Source: Pisaster brevispinus
Lineage: Eukaryota; Echinodermata; Asteroidea; Forcipulatida; Asteriidae
Length of the DNA stretch: 64,000 bases
Assembly: GCA_023634235.1 (NCBI GenBank)
Contig: JAMKCF010000013.1
Location: 16,555,705-16,619,704, forward strand
Direction: 5' to 3'
In this document: positions 11,897-20,818 of the stretch, in pieces
Numbering within the stretch: position 1 is the first letter of the stretch
Layout: every line of letters starts with the position of its first letter
Made by a program: the position numbers and the translations under genes
Notes under the pieces: model-generated
Database searches by the model: none
What the model saw: the letters and a program-made list of their open reading frames with translations, nothing else
Told to the model about the DNA's origin: nothing

Positions 11897-12094
11897 CCCA
11901 TTGACTGGATGCAAGTCCATCGCAGGTTACCCCCCCCCCCCCCAGCTCTCACCGGTACCCATTTGTACTCCTGGGCGGAGAGAAGAAATTATGATAAAGT
12001 GCCTTGCTCAAGGACACAAGTGATAGGATTCGAGCCCACATTCTGGCCTTTCAGAACTTGAGTCCACTGCCCTAGACCACTTGGCCATGACACC
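11897..12094 (-). repeat. SINE-1b subfamily copy
   Basis: The minus strand opens ggtgtcatggccaagtggtc, a tRNA-Leu-like head, with 'ggactcaagttct' (CAA anticodon loop) and box B (plus image ggattcgagcc at 12026-12036). It continues with the 'aaatgggtacc' body shared with 18763-18985 but not with the other SINE-1 copies. A 14-base C run at 11930-11943 lies inside. Confidence 0.8.
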
Positions 12095-12234
12095 CCCATG
12101 ACTTTCACTATTTGAATTTGTGACAATGTTATTTACGTTTAGTATTAAGTTAAGCTTAAGTGATGTACATTATAGTTTTTGCATTGAGGATACAGTACAA
12201 GCTGATTTGTTTCTTCCCACACTGATCAAAAGCA

Positions 12235-12266
12235 AAATTGTCTACTTTATTTGAAGTAGACAATTT
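12235..12266. repeat. Perfect 13-bp stem hairpin
   Basis: aaattgtctactt (12235-12247), loop tatttg, then aagtagacaattt (12254-12266). Too short for a transposon or a miRNA precursor. It has no T run after it and no gene beside it, so no terminator role is claimed. Confidence 0.8.
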
Positions 12267-12354
12267 GAAGACCTGTACTCTGTTGCCCATTCATAAATGA
12301 GCTACAAGCATGTGAGCTCAGTTAAATATTAAGGTTTCGAGAATGTTTGGAACA

Positions 12355-12458
12355 CGATTTGGGGGCTGCGACTACGGCTACGATCACGATGTCATGCTTC
12401 AAAGTAAGACATCCTTAGCAAAAGCCGTAGCTGTAGCCGCTAATTCGGAAAGGGCCTG
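12355..12458 (-). mobile_element. Family I TIR element, internally deleted
   Basis: Left part 'ctgcgactacggctacgatc'; right part agccgtagctgtagccgcta followed by attcgga. The centre 'gtcatgcttcaaag' and 'agacatccttagca' is the reverse complement of the centre of the copy at 18481-18607, so this copy is inverted relative to that one. Confidence 0.7.
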
Positions 12459-13140
12459 ACCTTGCTGTATGGTTGGAAGTTGCTGGAACCTTTCTGATGG
12501 CCTTCTATTGTCACAACCCCAATCAAATGTTTTCTGCATTTCATAACGATGGAGGTTAATATTTTGTGTTTCAAAGAGAAATTGGATTTTTGTCCCCTCT
12601 TTGGAAATTTGACGAGTGCCCTGGGAAAGGAGTATCCATTCAAATAAGCAAACAAACACAAATGCCCGGGAGATTGGTTCGGTATTGTACAAACTACATC
12701 CACGCCTTGTCAACAGTATTACTGTAACCAATACACAGTTTCAGGCAAGAGTTTAGAAACTGTGGAAACAAAAGATTGATTGACTTTTCAAATCACCTAT
12801 AAATAGAAATTTCTTCTACCCTTTCACCATGTTTCCCCCTTTCTATTTTCTTTCACTATCCTGTCCTGTAGAAAAAGCGGTAATTTGACAAACTTTTTCC
12901 ATTTTTCAAGGCTCCTAAAGTTGAAGTCTTGGTCATGCATTAGCAAGGCAATCAATCACACTGCAGTGATTAAAAAAAAGGACATTCTGCCCTTAACACG
13001 AACTGAATGTTATCTCGAAATCAAGGATAGATTTTTTCCCCTCACTTTCTTTCAATTAGCACTCGCAAGTGTAAACTTGTATAAAAGCAGTCATCATATA
13101 CTGCCGATCTCTTAACATGATATAACCCTATCAATATTTT
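12459..13140. other. No feature recognised
   Basis: Open frames of 76-110 codons on either strand have no known motif; the minus-strand one begins within the family I copy. Confidence 0.4.
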
Positions 13141-13450
13141 ATAGATTGGCCCGGTCCGTCAGGTCTCTCTTCCCAGAATATTCAAAGGGTGAGACGCTCA
13201 GGAGAATACGACACGACCATGGTGCATCGTCTCTGCTTTAAGTTTACCGTTAAATGAGCTAGCAAGTGGAACGAAAGGTGAGTATGATTGTGAAACCTGT
13301 GATGATCGATCCGTCTGGATACGACACTGCCGGGATGGGACAGCCCTCGGCAAACTCTCCTACTCGCATATTATTAGCGGTTGAAACCTCGGCCACCTCA
13401 AGAGAGCTAAAACAGCGACGATCATTGTATTGCGATCAGAGGCTTTGAAA
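13141..13450 (+). other. CpG-retaining block holding an exon-like segment (13177-13277)
   Basis: I count 19 CpG in 13141-13440, against 0 in a control stretch at 59641-59880. A pyrimidine-rich acceptor (gtctctcttcccag, ending 13176) and a consensus donor (AAAG|GTGAGT, GT at 13278-13279) bracket 101 nt. All three frames of that segment contain stops, including a good-context ATG (accatgg) that ends after 12 codons, so it could only be 5' UTR or non-coding RNA. An open frame of 60 codons runs across the donor (13266-13448) and has no recognisable motif. It could also be a regulatory element with chance splice-like strings. Confidence 0.35.
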
Positions 13451-13881
13451 CCGCCTATATCTCGGGGCGGTATAGACCTCACATGATTCATATTTAGATG
13501 ACATCATGTGCATATTTAGAAGTGGACCGTCACCTCGCCCACTTTCCGGAAGAAAATAAAATAAGTGTATTCTGACTAATTGGTGTGTGAATGTAATGAT
13601 GGCGCTTTGTGCAGTACGATCTTTGACTCAGACAAACAGACAGCCAATATTAAATTGATAACCATTGTGAGGGAAATTGTCTTGCTCTCTCATCACAGTT
13701 TGATGTTGTTACATTCCTTAAGATAATTAATCCGTAACCCTTTCATGAACAAAGTACTTTCTGGTGACAACCAAAGATGTCTGTTTACTGTTTCTACCTG
13801 GCATCTTTCTCTAAAAGAGAAGAAATAGTCGACTGTTGACCCTTTATCTCAAGAATGTCTGTAACTTACTGTCTTCCTCAG
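13451..13881. other. No feature recognised
   Basis: Unique sequence; CpG density drops again after about 13550. Confidence 0.4.
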
Positions 13882-14080
13882 CGTAGCAAAATATTTTGCT
13901 TAAGCAGAAAATATTGTTACGCAATTTTCTACTAGAGCAAGCATGAGCAGGATACCAGATACAACTGGTACCTGGTACATGTAACATGGTATTTTGGCTG
14001 GTAGCCTTATTGTGGTAAGCATAATTTTGTGTGTGCATAGCTACTTTTTGTGCTTAAGCAGCTCTATGAAATTGGGCCCT
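13882..14080 (+). mobile_element. Family C short TIR element
   Basis: Interior arms 'ttttgcttaagcagaaaata' and 'tgtgcttaagcagctctatg' flank 'ggataccag', 'tggtacatgtaacatggtat' and 'ccttattgtggtaagcat'. It ends gaaattgggccc at 14080. The left outer end is not intact. The 64-codon minus frame across it is incidental. Confidence 0.75.
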
Positions 14081-14178
14081 AATAAGTTGCAAAGCATATC
14101 ATGGAACCACTTACTGACTATTAACATAACAGGGTAACCTTATTCTGGATTAAGAGCTCTGAGTATGTTAAGCCAGCA

Positions 14179-14350
14179 AGCCCCAATTTCATAAAGAAAT
14201 TAAGCAGAGAATTCTGCTTAACAAAATTCATTTCTAAGCAACAAAATTACTGAGGTTACTGTCGCAGCAGTGTAAATTGTATGCTGTTTGGTTGGTAGCC
14301 TATTTCAGCTAAGCACTTATTTTTTGTGCTAAGCAAATTTGTGTCTTAGA
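14179..14350 (+). mobile_element. Family C short TIR element, diverged
   Basis: Starts agccccaatttcataaag, then 'attaagcagagaattctgct', 'taagcaacaaaatt', 'ttggtagcc' and 'tttgtgctaagcaa'. It lies about 100 bp from the previous copy, in the same orientation. Confidence 0.65.
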
Positions 14351-14576
14351 GGTTTGCAGGTTATGTGAACTTTCTGCAGCATTTTTTTGGCAAACAGATT
14401 TTACAAAATCAAAAACTGGTTTTCCACAAATCTCCTCAGCTAAGAAAACTTGCTTATTTATTGTCTATACATTTTGCTTAGTAAATGCTGTAAATGTTTG
14501 AGAAAATGGCATAAGCTGTTCCAAACTGCTTACCAATCAAAAGGACCTAATGCTAAAAACTAGTTTTAAAACTGCC

Positions 14577-14612
14577 TGATGTTTTGACCCTAGCAGAGTC
14601 TTTCTCAAAGGC
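14577..14612 (+). repeat. Short dispersed motif, possibly a retroelement end
   Basis: gatgttttgaccctagcaga, then gtctttctcaaagg. A diverged inverted copy is at 42503-42545 (tttgagaaagactcttctag, ggtcgtagcgtc). A similar phrase, cgacgtttcaaactg with ctgctcgtcttcaggag, is at 46064-46110. I associate such 'gacgtttcgacc...cttcagg' strings with Penelope-like elements, but only from memory and with low confidence. Confidence 0.4.
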
Positions 14613-15072
14613 TAAATGACAGCACAACACCAATAAATGTACGACAGCATTATTTTCAGGTAAATAGCCGAATGAAATGGAGACCTGTTGTTCTTGTTGA
14701 TTCCCCATCTTCATTTTCCTGTGCTGTGTTCAAAACACATGTATTTTCTGATGTTCCTCGCGTTCACTGAGTTAACCAAACAAGAATTACCATTGTAAGT
14801 ACTTGAAGACTGTTTGTCTGCACACTTAATCCAAGTACCAATACCAACAGTCACTGCCCCCGAGCAATTAAATCAATGTATATTCAGCACTTGCCAATTA
14901 ATTAAAAGCCCAAGTAATCACCATTGATTGGTATTGAGCTGTGGTTCCTTCTTTAGGCATGCTATAATTATTTGGCATGAAGTGAACTTTTAATTGATTT
15001 AGGAACCATCAAATTAAAAAACCTAGGAGTTCAGCTGGTATGAATTGATATGCTGTTGGTGAGAATAGGGTT
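14613..15072. other. No feature recognised
   Basis: Unique AT-rich sequence with no extended open frame. Confidence 0.4.
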
Positions 15073-15256
15073 CTACTGAAAAAAAAATATAATTTGGGGT
15101 TGAGCAAAGAAACATTGACTTGAGCAGGACTTGAACCTGGGACATCTAGATTAACAAGCCGGCACTCTACCAACTGAGCCATCTAGCCCTGTGGTGGCAA
15201 TCTCCCTAAATTTACCCAGTCAGTTTCCCTCTGTGGTTTATTACTTGATATATGAA
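15073..15256 (-). repeat. SINE-2 copy with end sequence on the 5' side
   Basis: On the minus strand: tatcaagtaataaaccacag, 'gggaaactgactgggtaaat', 'ttagggagattgcc', then a tRNA-like head with box A (atggctcagttggtagagtg), a TTGTTAATC loop and box B ggttcaagtcc (plus image 15127-15137). 'tttctttgctcaacccc' follows. The end sequence 5' of this head appears 3' of the head and inverted in the copy at 36790-37020. Confidence 0.8.
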
Positions 15257-15314
15257 AATATATATATATAACTAGTTAGTGATTTTGCAGGGTCAGCTAC
15301 AGCCAGGGTGCTTG

Positions 15315-15523
15315 TACACTGCAAAAACTGGGATGTTAAAATTGACACCATGGGTGTTTTCACATATAAATACCCAAGAGAGAACCAAAATTAATATTAT
15401 AGGGTGTTAAAGTAACACCAATGTAATTGTGTTGCCAGAAATTAGTGTTATTTCAATACCCTATGGTGTAGATTTTGTTTCTTTTTTCAGTGACAATTTT
15501 AACACCCCAATTTTTGCAGTGTA
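15315..15523. mobile_element. Family L TIR element (acactgcaaaaa ends)
   Basis: Starts tacactgcaaaaactgggat, then 'gttaaaattgacacc'. It ends 'caattttaacaccccaattt' and ttgcagtgta, giving inverted repeats of about 30 bp with TA at both outer edges. The interior repeats 'gtgttaaa' and 'agtgttatttcaa'. A non-autonomous DNA transposon of about 209 bp. Ends of this kind are common in aquatic animal genomes. Confidence 0.85.
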
Positions 15524-15889
15524 ACGCAGGGTTTTAGAATGCAAGCTGTCACTTGACTTGACATGTAAGTTGTTTGAAAAGTTCCCTGGAAACTCAAGCT
15601 GATTGAATGTGATGCAATTTCTGCATCATTTGAGAAAAAAAAGTGTTTTGCCCTACATTGACGTATGACGAAGCACTGAATAAGGAATAAGTATTAAATG
15701 AATTATTTCCTAGTAATTTAGCCCACCATGCCAGCCAGTCCAGTCAAATGCACTTTTTTATAATCTCAGCAACAAAAATAATATCAAAGTTGTTCAGGCA
15801 TGTGAATTTCTCAGAATTTTTCCCCAACTGAAGGTTGTCCTTAAAATCTCCTTAATCCTTCAAATTTTCGTGAAAGAAAGTAAAGCAGT
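15524..15889. other. No feature recognised
   Basis: Unique AT-rich sequence. Confidence 0.4.
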
Positions 15890-15962
15890 CACCAAAGGGA
15901 GAAGAAAATAGTCCACATTGTGTACAAACCTGTAGTTTTGTATTTCTGATGATGCACGGAGT
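15890..15962 (+). repeat. Dispersed repeat, copy 1
   Basis: caccaaagggagaag, 'aatagtccacattgtgt', 'acaaacctgtagtttt' and 'ttctgatgatgc' match 24391-24470 closely and in the same orientation. Only this core is clearly shared. Confidence 0.7.
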
Positions 15963-16369
15963 GTGAAAAAATGCAAGTTGCCCGTAAAGATGGCATCTAT
16001 TGGGAACTATCTATACAAAATTGTTGGATAAAATCGTTCCCAGATTTCTGTTGTTGTCCTCGGCTAAAACTCGAAGAACAAACAAGAAAGAACATGTAAC
16101 ATGTATGGATAAACAATCGAAAGACACTTCCTCGCTTGTAGAAATTTTGTACCTAGCTGAAATCAGGGGCTGTGGGCGTGTGTGCGTGGGGGGGGGGATT
16201 TTTCTAACTGGGCCAAGATGAGCGTACTTTAATTGATACAATGAATGATTGAATAGACCATGTGTTATAGTAGAGATGATACAGCCATAATGTCGCCTTG
16301 TACATATTTCATGGGACTTGTGTTGTAATCAGCTTGGACTGTCTCCCTTAACCGCCCCCTTCTCCCTCC
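15963..16369. other. No feature recognised
   Basis: Includes a G run near 16189-16197. The overlapping short open frames on the two strands are not protein-like. Confidence 0.4.
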
Positions 16370-16510
16370 CTCCTCCCCCCCCCCAAAAAAAAGGGGGGAA
16401 AAGAAAGAAAACCATTAATAAAATAAAATATAGTAAAATAAAAAATAAATGAAACAAAATTAACAATTATAGATTAGTTAAATAAAGTAGTAGTAAATAA
16501 ATAGCAGTTT
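16370..16510 (+). repeat. C-run and A-rich low-complexity tract
   Basis: A C-rich stretch (about 16374-16384) runs into poly-A and then aaaataaaat-type sequence. Confidence 0.85.
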
Positions 16511-18480
16511 TTTTATTTTGACAATATTGTTCATTGTATTTTCTCATAGCACACAAAGCAAGAAAGAAGCATCCCTTTCCCAATTAGTCCAAAAGTGTTT
16601 TCTTTCTTTGTGACATTTTGCCTTCAAGCATTTACTTTTTTTGTCTGAAGAAATCAGACATTGGACAACGGTAAAAGAAGAAAAAAAATTGTATTGTACC
16701 CCTATTCTCGTACAAACAGTAACTTTTTCTTCGGACATCTTTACTTGTGACATCTTGCCCTGTCAAACTAGGTTCCGTTATATGGACAGATCCTCTTGCT
16801 TCCCTCACTCCCCCCCCCCCCCCCAGGGAGACACCGTTTGAATTCTGATATGGTAAAAGTAAATTAATGGTTATTTTTAAACTGTGCATATTGCTTTTGC
16901 AAACACTCCAAATTGTATAAGGTTTTGAAGTGTGATCATATTCAATTATATATAATAACAGAGTTTACATACACTTAGGTGTGAGAGCCTGTTATGCCGT
17001 TATGGCCTCAACTTGCATAGGCAGAAAGGCAGGTGCAAGCTAGTTAAAATGAGTTAAAACGAAATTCAACACTGAGAGGGGAAAAATTGTTAAATTAAAA
17101 TAATATTTGAGATGGAAATTCATTCTTGTATCTTGATACTACCTGGGACATTTCTGAAAGGCCTGTATTTGTTTTGAGGCAGGCGACATGTTTAAAATGT
17201 CAATCTGCATTACAGCGTACTGCAGGAAGATGATCGTGTTCGTGTACTCTAGAAAGGTTTTTGTTCTGCGTTGGCTGTCTATGTCCGACAGATATTTGAA
17301 CTGGCATCGGAATGCGAAATTGACTATCATGGTTATTATATCAAGTCCGGGGTTTACAAGCCAAGAAAATATTACTCTCGATTCCGTTGATATAAGACAG
17401 TGTCCAAAGTTACATGCATTAATGTGACAAATCATAGACATTAGCCTTCTCTATTACGGCACTCAATGTATAAGATCTTGTGACACGTTGTTTTTCTTGC
17501 ACGTGTCATCCCATCAGTCATTGGGCTAGGGTTTCCCGCCATATCTGTCATTGAACTCCATCAAGTTGCTTGCTAAAGCTCTGTCATCGAAGCATCTCCA
17601 CTTCTTACGTCTGAACCCAAAGCGGGTGTCCTTGATTAATGCTCCCAGAAGTAAGGCATGCTGAGTAGGAGAAAGGGGGAAGTATATGATTGGCCTCCTC
17701 GCTATCAGAAATATAAGGCTACCTCACAGTCATTGCTACCCAAATAGTCTGGTCTCCAGACACAGTCTTATCACGTTATAGCACCCCAATTTGTTCTCGC
17801 ATCCTGTTATGGTGGAGCTCTTGTAAATTAATCACAATTTTAGTGAGGACGACCAAATCGGCTGGGGCCATGGGGGAAAAAGCGGGGGGGGGGACTAGCT
17901 TCTCAAAAGATCGGTTATGCAAGCAGCCTTCTCGGGTCCGGTCAACAGCTTGGTTTGTGTTATCTCCAAATGACAAATGTGATTGGCTTATTAACATGGT
18001 GTGCCGGAGCCCAGGGGTTCTTCATTAAGACACAAGTAGTGATGGAGGCCTCGCAACTCAATACGTTCATCCATAATCAAATAATGGAGCCCTTCAAGGC
18101 ACAGACAGGGTTTTTTTTCTTTCTTTTAGTGGTTCATTTGAAATATTCTTTTAAGACTTGAGATATTTTTGAGTAGTATCAAATCTTGGTCATCCCGGGG
18201 AGGTGTGATTGAGCTGATCAAATGATCCTTTCTGTTCACTGAGTCCTTCTGAAATTCCATTGCATTAAGAGAAATTTTATACGTCATCTTTGTTTGCAGT
18301 AAGACTATATCCATCCAAATCAATTACCTGCCATCAATGAGAGGGTCCTACATGCCTTATTACTGTAAGAAAAAAAGTTCATCATTTATTCTTCGTCACA
18401 TTCCACCTTTGCTCGGTTATTTTGACAGGCCTTTTTACAGCCGCTTTGTTTCTCACTCATATCAATGCGATAAAAGTAAC
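16511..18480. other. Mostly unique sequence; partly CpG-retaining
   Basis: Holds a 15-base C run at 16810-16824. A stretch at about 17440-18030 is less AT-rich and has several CpG sites ('cccaaagcgggtgtcc', 'cttctcgggtccggtcaa'). Overlapping open frames of 60-100 codons on both strands (17139-17441) have no recognisable motifs. No splice-bounded coding exon was found. Confidence 0.35.
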
Positions 18481-18607
18481 GCCTTATCCAAAATGGCGGC
18501 TACAGCTACGGCTATGACTGTCGCTTAGGGTGTTGCTAAGGATGTCTTAAACTTCAAAGCATGATGACGTGGAGATGTAGCCGTAGCTGTCAATTCGGAC
18601 ACAGCCT
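18481..18607 (+). mobile_element. Family I TIR element
   Basis: Left end gccttatccaaaatggcggc, then tacagctacggct. Right end agatgtagccgtagctgtca, then attcggacacagcc, which is the inverse of the start (imperfect TIR of about 30 bp). The centre 'aaggatgtcttaaacttcaa' links it to 12355-12458. Confidence 0.8.
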
Positions 18608-18762
18608 CAGGCTGGAGGATAAAAAAGTCTGGTCCCTCTTTTTGTAAACTCTGACTCAGTATTTATAATCGCAGCTGCATACGAGGAACATGACCACGAT
18701 GATGAGGACATGATGTGTTCATTTATTACGATGTCAAAGAGATACCGGTTGACGCTGTTTTA

Positions 18763-18985
18763 TGGCGTGTCCTGGCAGAGCGGTTTAGTGAATTGGGCTC
18801 AAGTTCTGGTGGTGAAGTCATCAGGGTTTGGGTTCGAATCCCAGTCATGACACTTGTGTTTCTTGAGCAAGATTTTTAGCTATACTTGCTTCTCTTCACC
18901 CAGGGGTAAATGGGTACCTGTGTGGGCAGAGATGGTTGTTGTGATTGATTTAGCTTGGTGCGCTACATATTCGGCAGCACAGGTT
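18763..18985 (+). repeat. SINE-1b subfamily copy
   Basis: tRNA-Leu-like head 'ggcgtgtcctggcagagcgg', 'ctcaagttctggt', box B ggttcgaatcc (18831-18841), then 'cttgtgtttcttgagcaag' and the 'aaatgggtacctgtg' body also seen at 11897-12094. Confidence 0.85.
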
Positions 18986-19645
18986 TTCTGCCATCCCACC
19001 ATTTGATTATAACTTTAAAATGCAATTGTTGGCCTTTATCATCTGCAAGCCTAAAAGCCACTTCTACCTCTCAAAGTTGTAATGATAAAATTTTAGAAGT
19101 TTTTGTAGACAAAAACTCAGTGATACAACAATATTTGAAGAAATAAACTGTTAAAAACCTACAATAAGTTCTCTTTCCATTTCTGAGCATTTCGTATTGA
19201 TAGCATTCTTTGTGACTACAAATCACATGAATGTAATCATATGCATCAGTTATGAGCATTCAAGCTGGAATACGGTAATCAGTCATGTAAAGTGCCTGTT
19301 TGTCATTCATTATTTATTGTCTTCACACTTGTACAAACACTAATAAGGTTGAAAAATGAGACAGGAATTAAAGGGGCTGTTCACGATGGGTTCAACTCTG
19401 TCAGATTTAACTCCCGGAGAGTGAGTTAGTTACATGTACAGTGTTTGTATGAAATTCCTTGCAGAAGAAAGTCCTGCTTCTGAAAAATTGGTTTGTTGGG
19501 TTCAGCTGAATTGTTTCCAGACTTGAACCTGCCAGCATCTTCCAACTGGAATGTGGATGATAGAAACTCTTAATTGGTGTGAGGCTGGGCAGAATATACT
19601 ATCCAATAATTTGAAGAAATACAAATTGTGGCACCGTTCATTATG
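18986..19645. other. No feature recognised
   Basis: Unique AT-rich sequence; the short opposed open frames near 18955-19259 are not protein-like. Confidence 0.4.
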
Positions 19646-19820
19646 AGAATATACCATGTCCATTAAGGGGGCAGAGGGTACCCCCCATGTTTCCATATTT
19701 TCACACACTATTTTTTTTGTACAGAAAAATCACCTTCAAATCCTCTAAGAAATTCCCAAGATTTCAAGCACACAATATTTGTTAGGGGGGGGGGTACCAC
19801 CATGCCCCATTAGGAGCACC
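19646..19820. mobile_element. Family J element with C/G-run ends
   Basis: ataccatgtccattaagggg, gggtacccccc, 'tttcacacactatttt', 'aaattcccaagatttcaagc', a G run, 'gtaccaccatgccccattag', 'gagcaccaaatgcatg'. It is the second copy of the element at 9995. Confidence 0.7.
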
Positions 19821-20138
19821 AAATGCATGAGAAATATTACTAGTAAGACTCGATGCAGGGGGGGGGTACATTGGGAAGATGCAGTGGTTAAAAGTAAGAC
19901 CAGCACTTCAAAAGTCCCTTTATGAATCTACAGAGTTTATTGTCGTCGGCTCCAATAACTCATTTCATTGTCATGGTCTGATAACTAGTAATGGGAGTTA
20001 ACCGGTGTTTCTTAAGGCTCTATACATGACGGGTTACATTGTCCCGACAGCATCCATTCATTAATGAGCAATCTGTGGTCCACATGAAGTCAAACAGATG
20101 TTCTCCTTTAAAGGTGTTATACCGGATTGATGATAATA

Positions 20139-20311
20139 GACCTTTATCATGCTGCCGCCATCTTGGTCATGTTCCCTGTATCCAGTAACAGTATTGGATG
20201 CTAATATTCACTGTACAAAAAAGGTACCAGATTATTTTTCCTTCCAGCCTCGGTTTGGTTACATTGAGCTGAATAGGAGAAAATCAAGATGGCCGCACCA
20301 TGATAAAGGTC
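20139..20311. mobile_element. Family A TIR element, TA-flanked
   Basis: Starts gacctttatcatgctgccgc, then catcttg; ends caagatggccgcaccatgat, then aaaggtc. These are inverted repeats of about 27 bp. TA lies directly outside both ends (20137-20138, 20312-20313), as expected of a TA target duplication (Tc1/mariner-like). The second copy at 45649-45820 is very similar throughout. It has no coding capacity, so it is a MITE. Confidence 0.9.
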
Positions 20312-20319
20312 TATAACAG

Positions 20320-20481
20320 CGAACCTAGAACATATAGCAGAAGCTGGACAGAAATAGAAAAAAGGAAGGTTTTGAGAAGTTTTTTGAATGTCTGAATGGA
20401 AGGAGAGTCTCTGGTGTGAACTGGGAGTTTGTTCCATTCCCTGGGGCCGGCTATGGGAAAAAAGACTTGTCGCCTGATTGG
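20320..20481 (-). pseudogene. Non-LTR retrotransposon RT, extreme C-terminus
   Basis: The minus strand reads RRQVFFPIAGPREWNKLPVH, then TRDSPSIQTFKKLLKTFLF, the same terminal RT block as at 7639, 31791 and 38218. Only about 45 residues are left. It sits inside a family B element, with 'gattg' and 'attgg' of that element on its two sides, so it arrived after family B. Confidence 0.8.
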
Positions 20482-20818
20482 TAGAGCTGACAAAAAGGTC
20501 GCAGACAGTGTTCATGTTTTGTGTGATCAGCCATACACATGAAATTGCAAACCTGTGAAAGTTTGAAAATAGTGAAAAACCATGCACAATTTTCAGCATG
20601 TAAACACATTGTCCTTAATTTTGATTGTATAACAACTGAAATCAGCTGTATGTAGTTTTTCAGATACAGTAAATTCTCAAATATGACTTCATTCCAAGGG
20701 GAAATACTTCACAGAAAAAAATGGTTCCAGTATGAACTTCATATTCAGTAAGCTTTCAGCCTAAAATTAAACAATAATGTTTTTTATCCTTACCAATCCT
20801 GTATTTAATACCCCTTAA

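Larger units (their letters stand above)
20112..20818 (-). mobile_element. Family B TIR element interrupted by two later insertions
   Basis: The inverse-strand family B end starts after TTAA (aggtgttataccggattg). It is broken at about 20130, and resumes at about 20481 (attggtagagctgacaaaaa) through 'cacattgtccttaattttg' to 'accaatcctgtatttaatac' and a second TTAA near 20815. Between the two halves lie a retrotransposon RT tail and, beyond it, a family A element. Confidence 0.85.

Noticed and set aside
12235..12266. Rho-independent-type terminator
   Set aside because: The hairpin lacks a T tract and bacterial terminator logic does not apply here.
15118..15193. Functional tRNA gene (Lys/Asn-like) on the minus strand
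   Set aside because: Same head occurs in other SINE-2 copies with changed arm pairing; flanked by repeat sequence.
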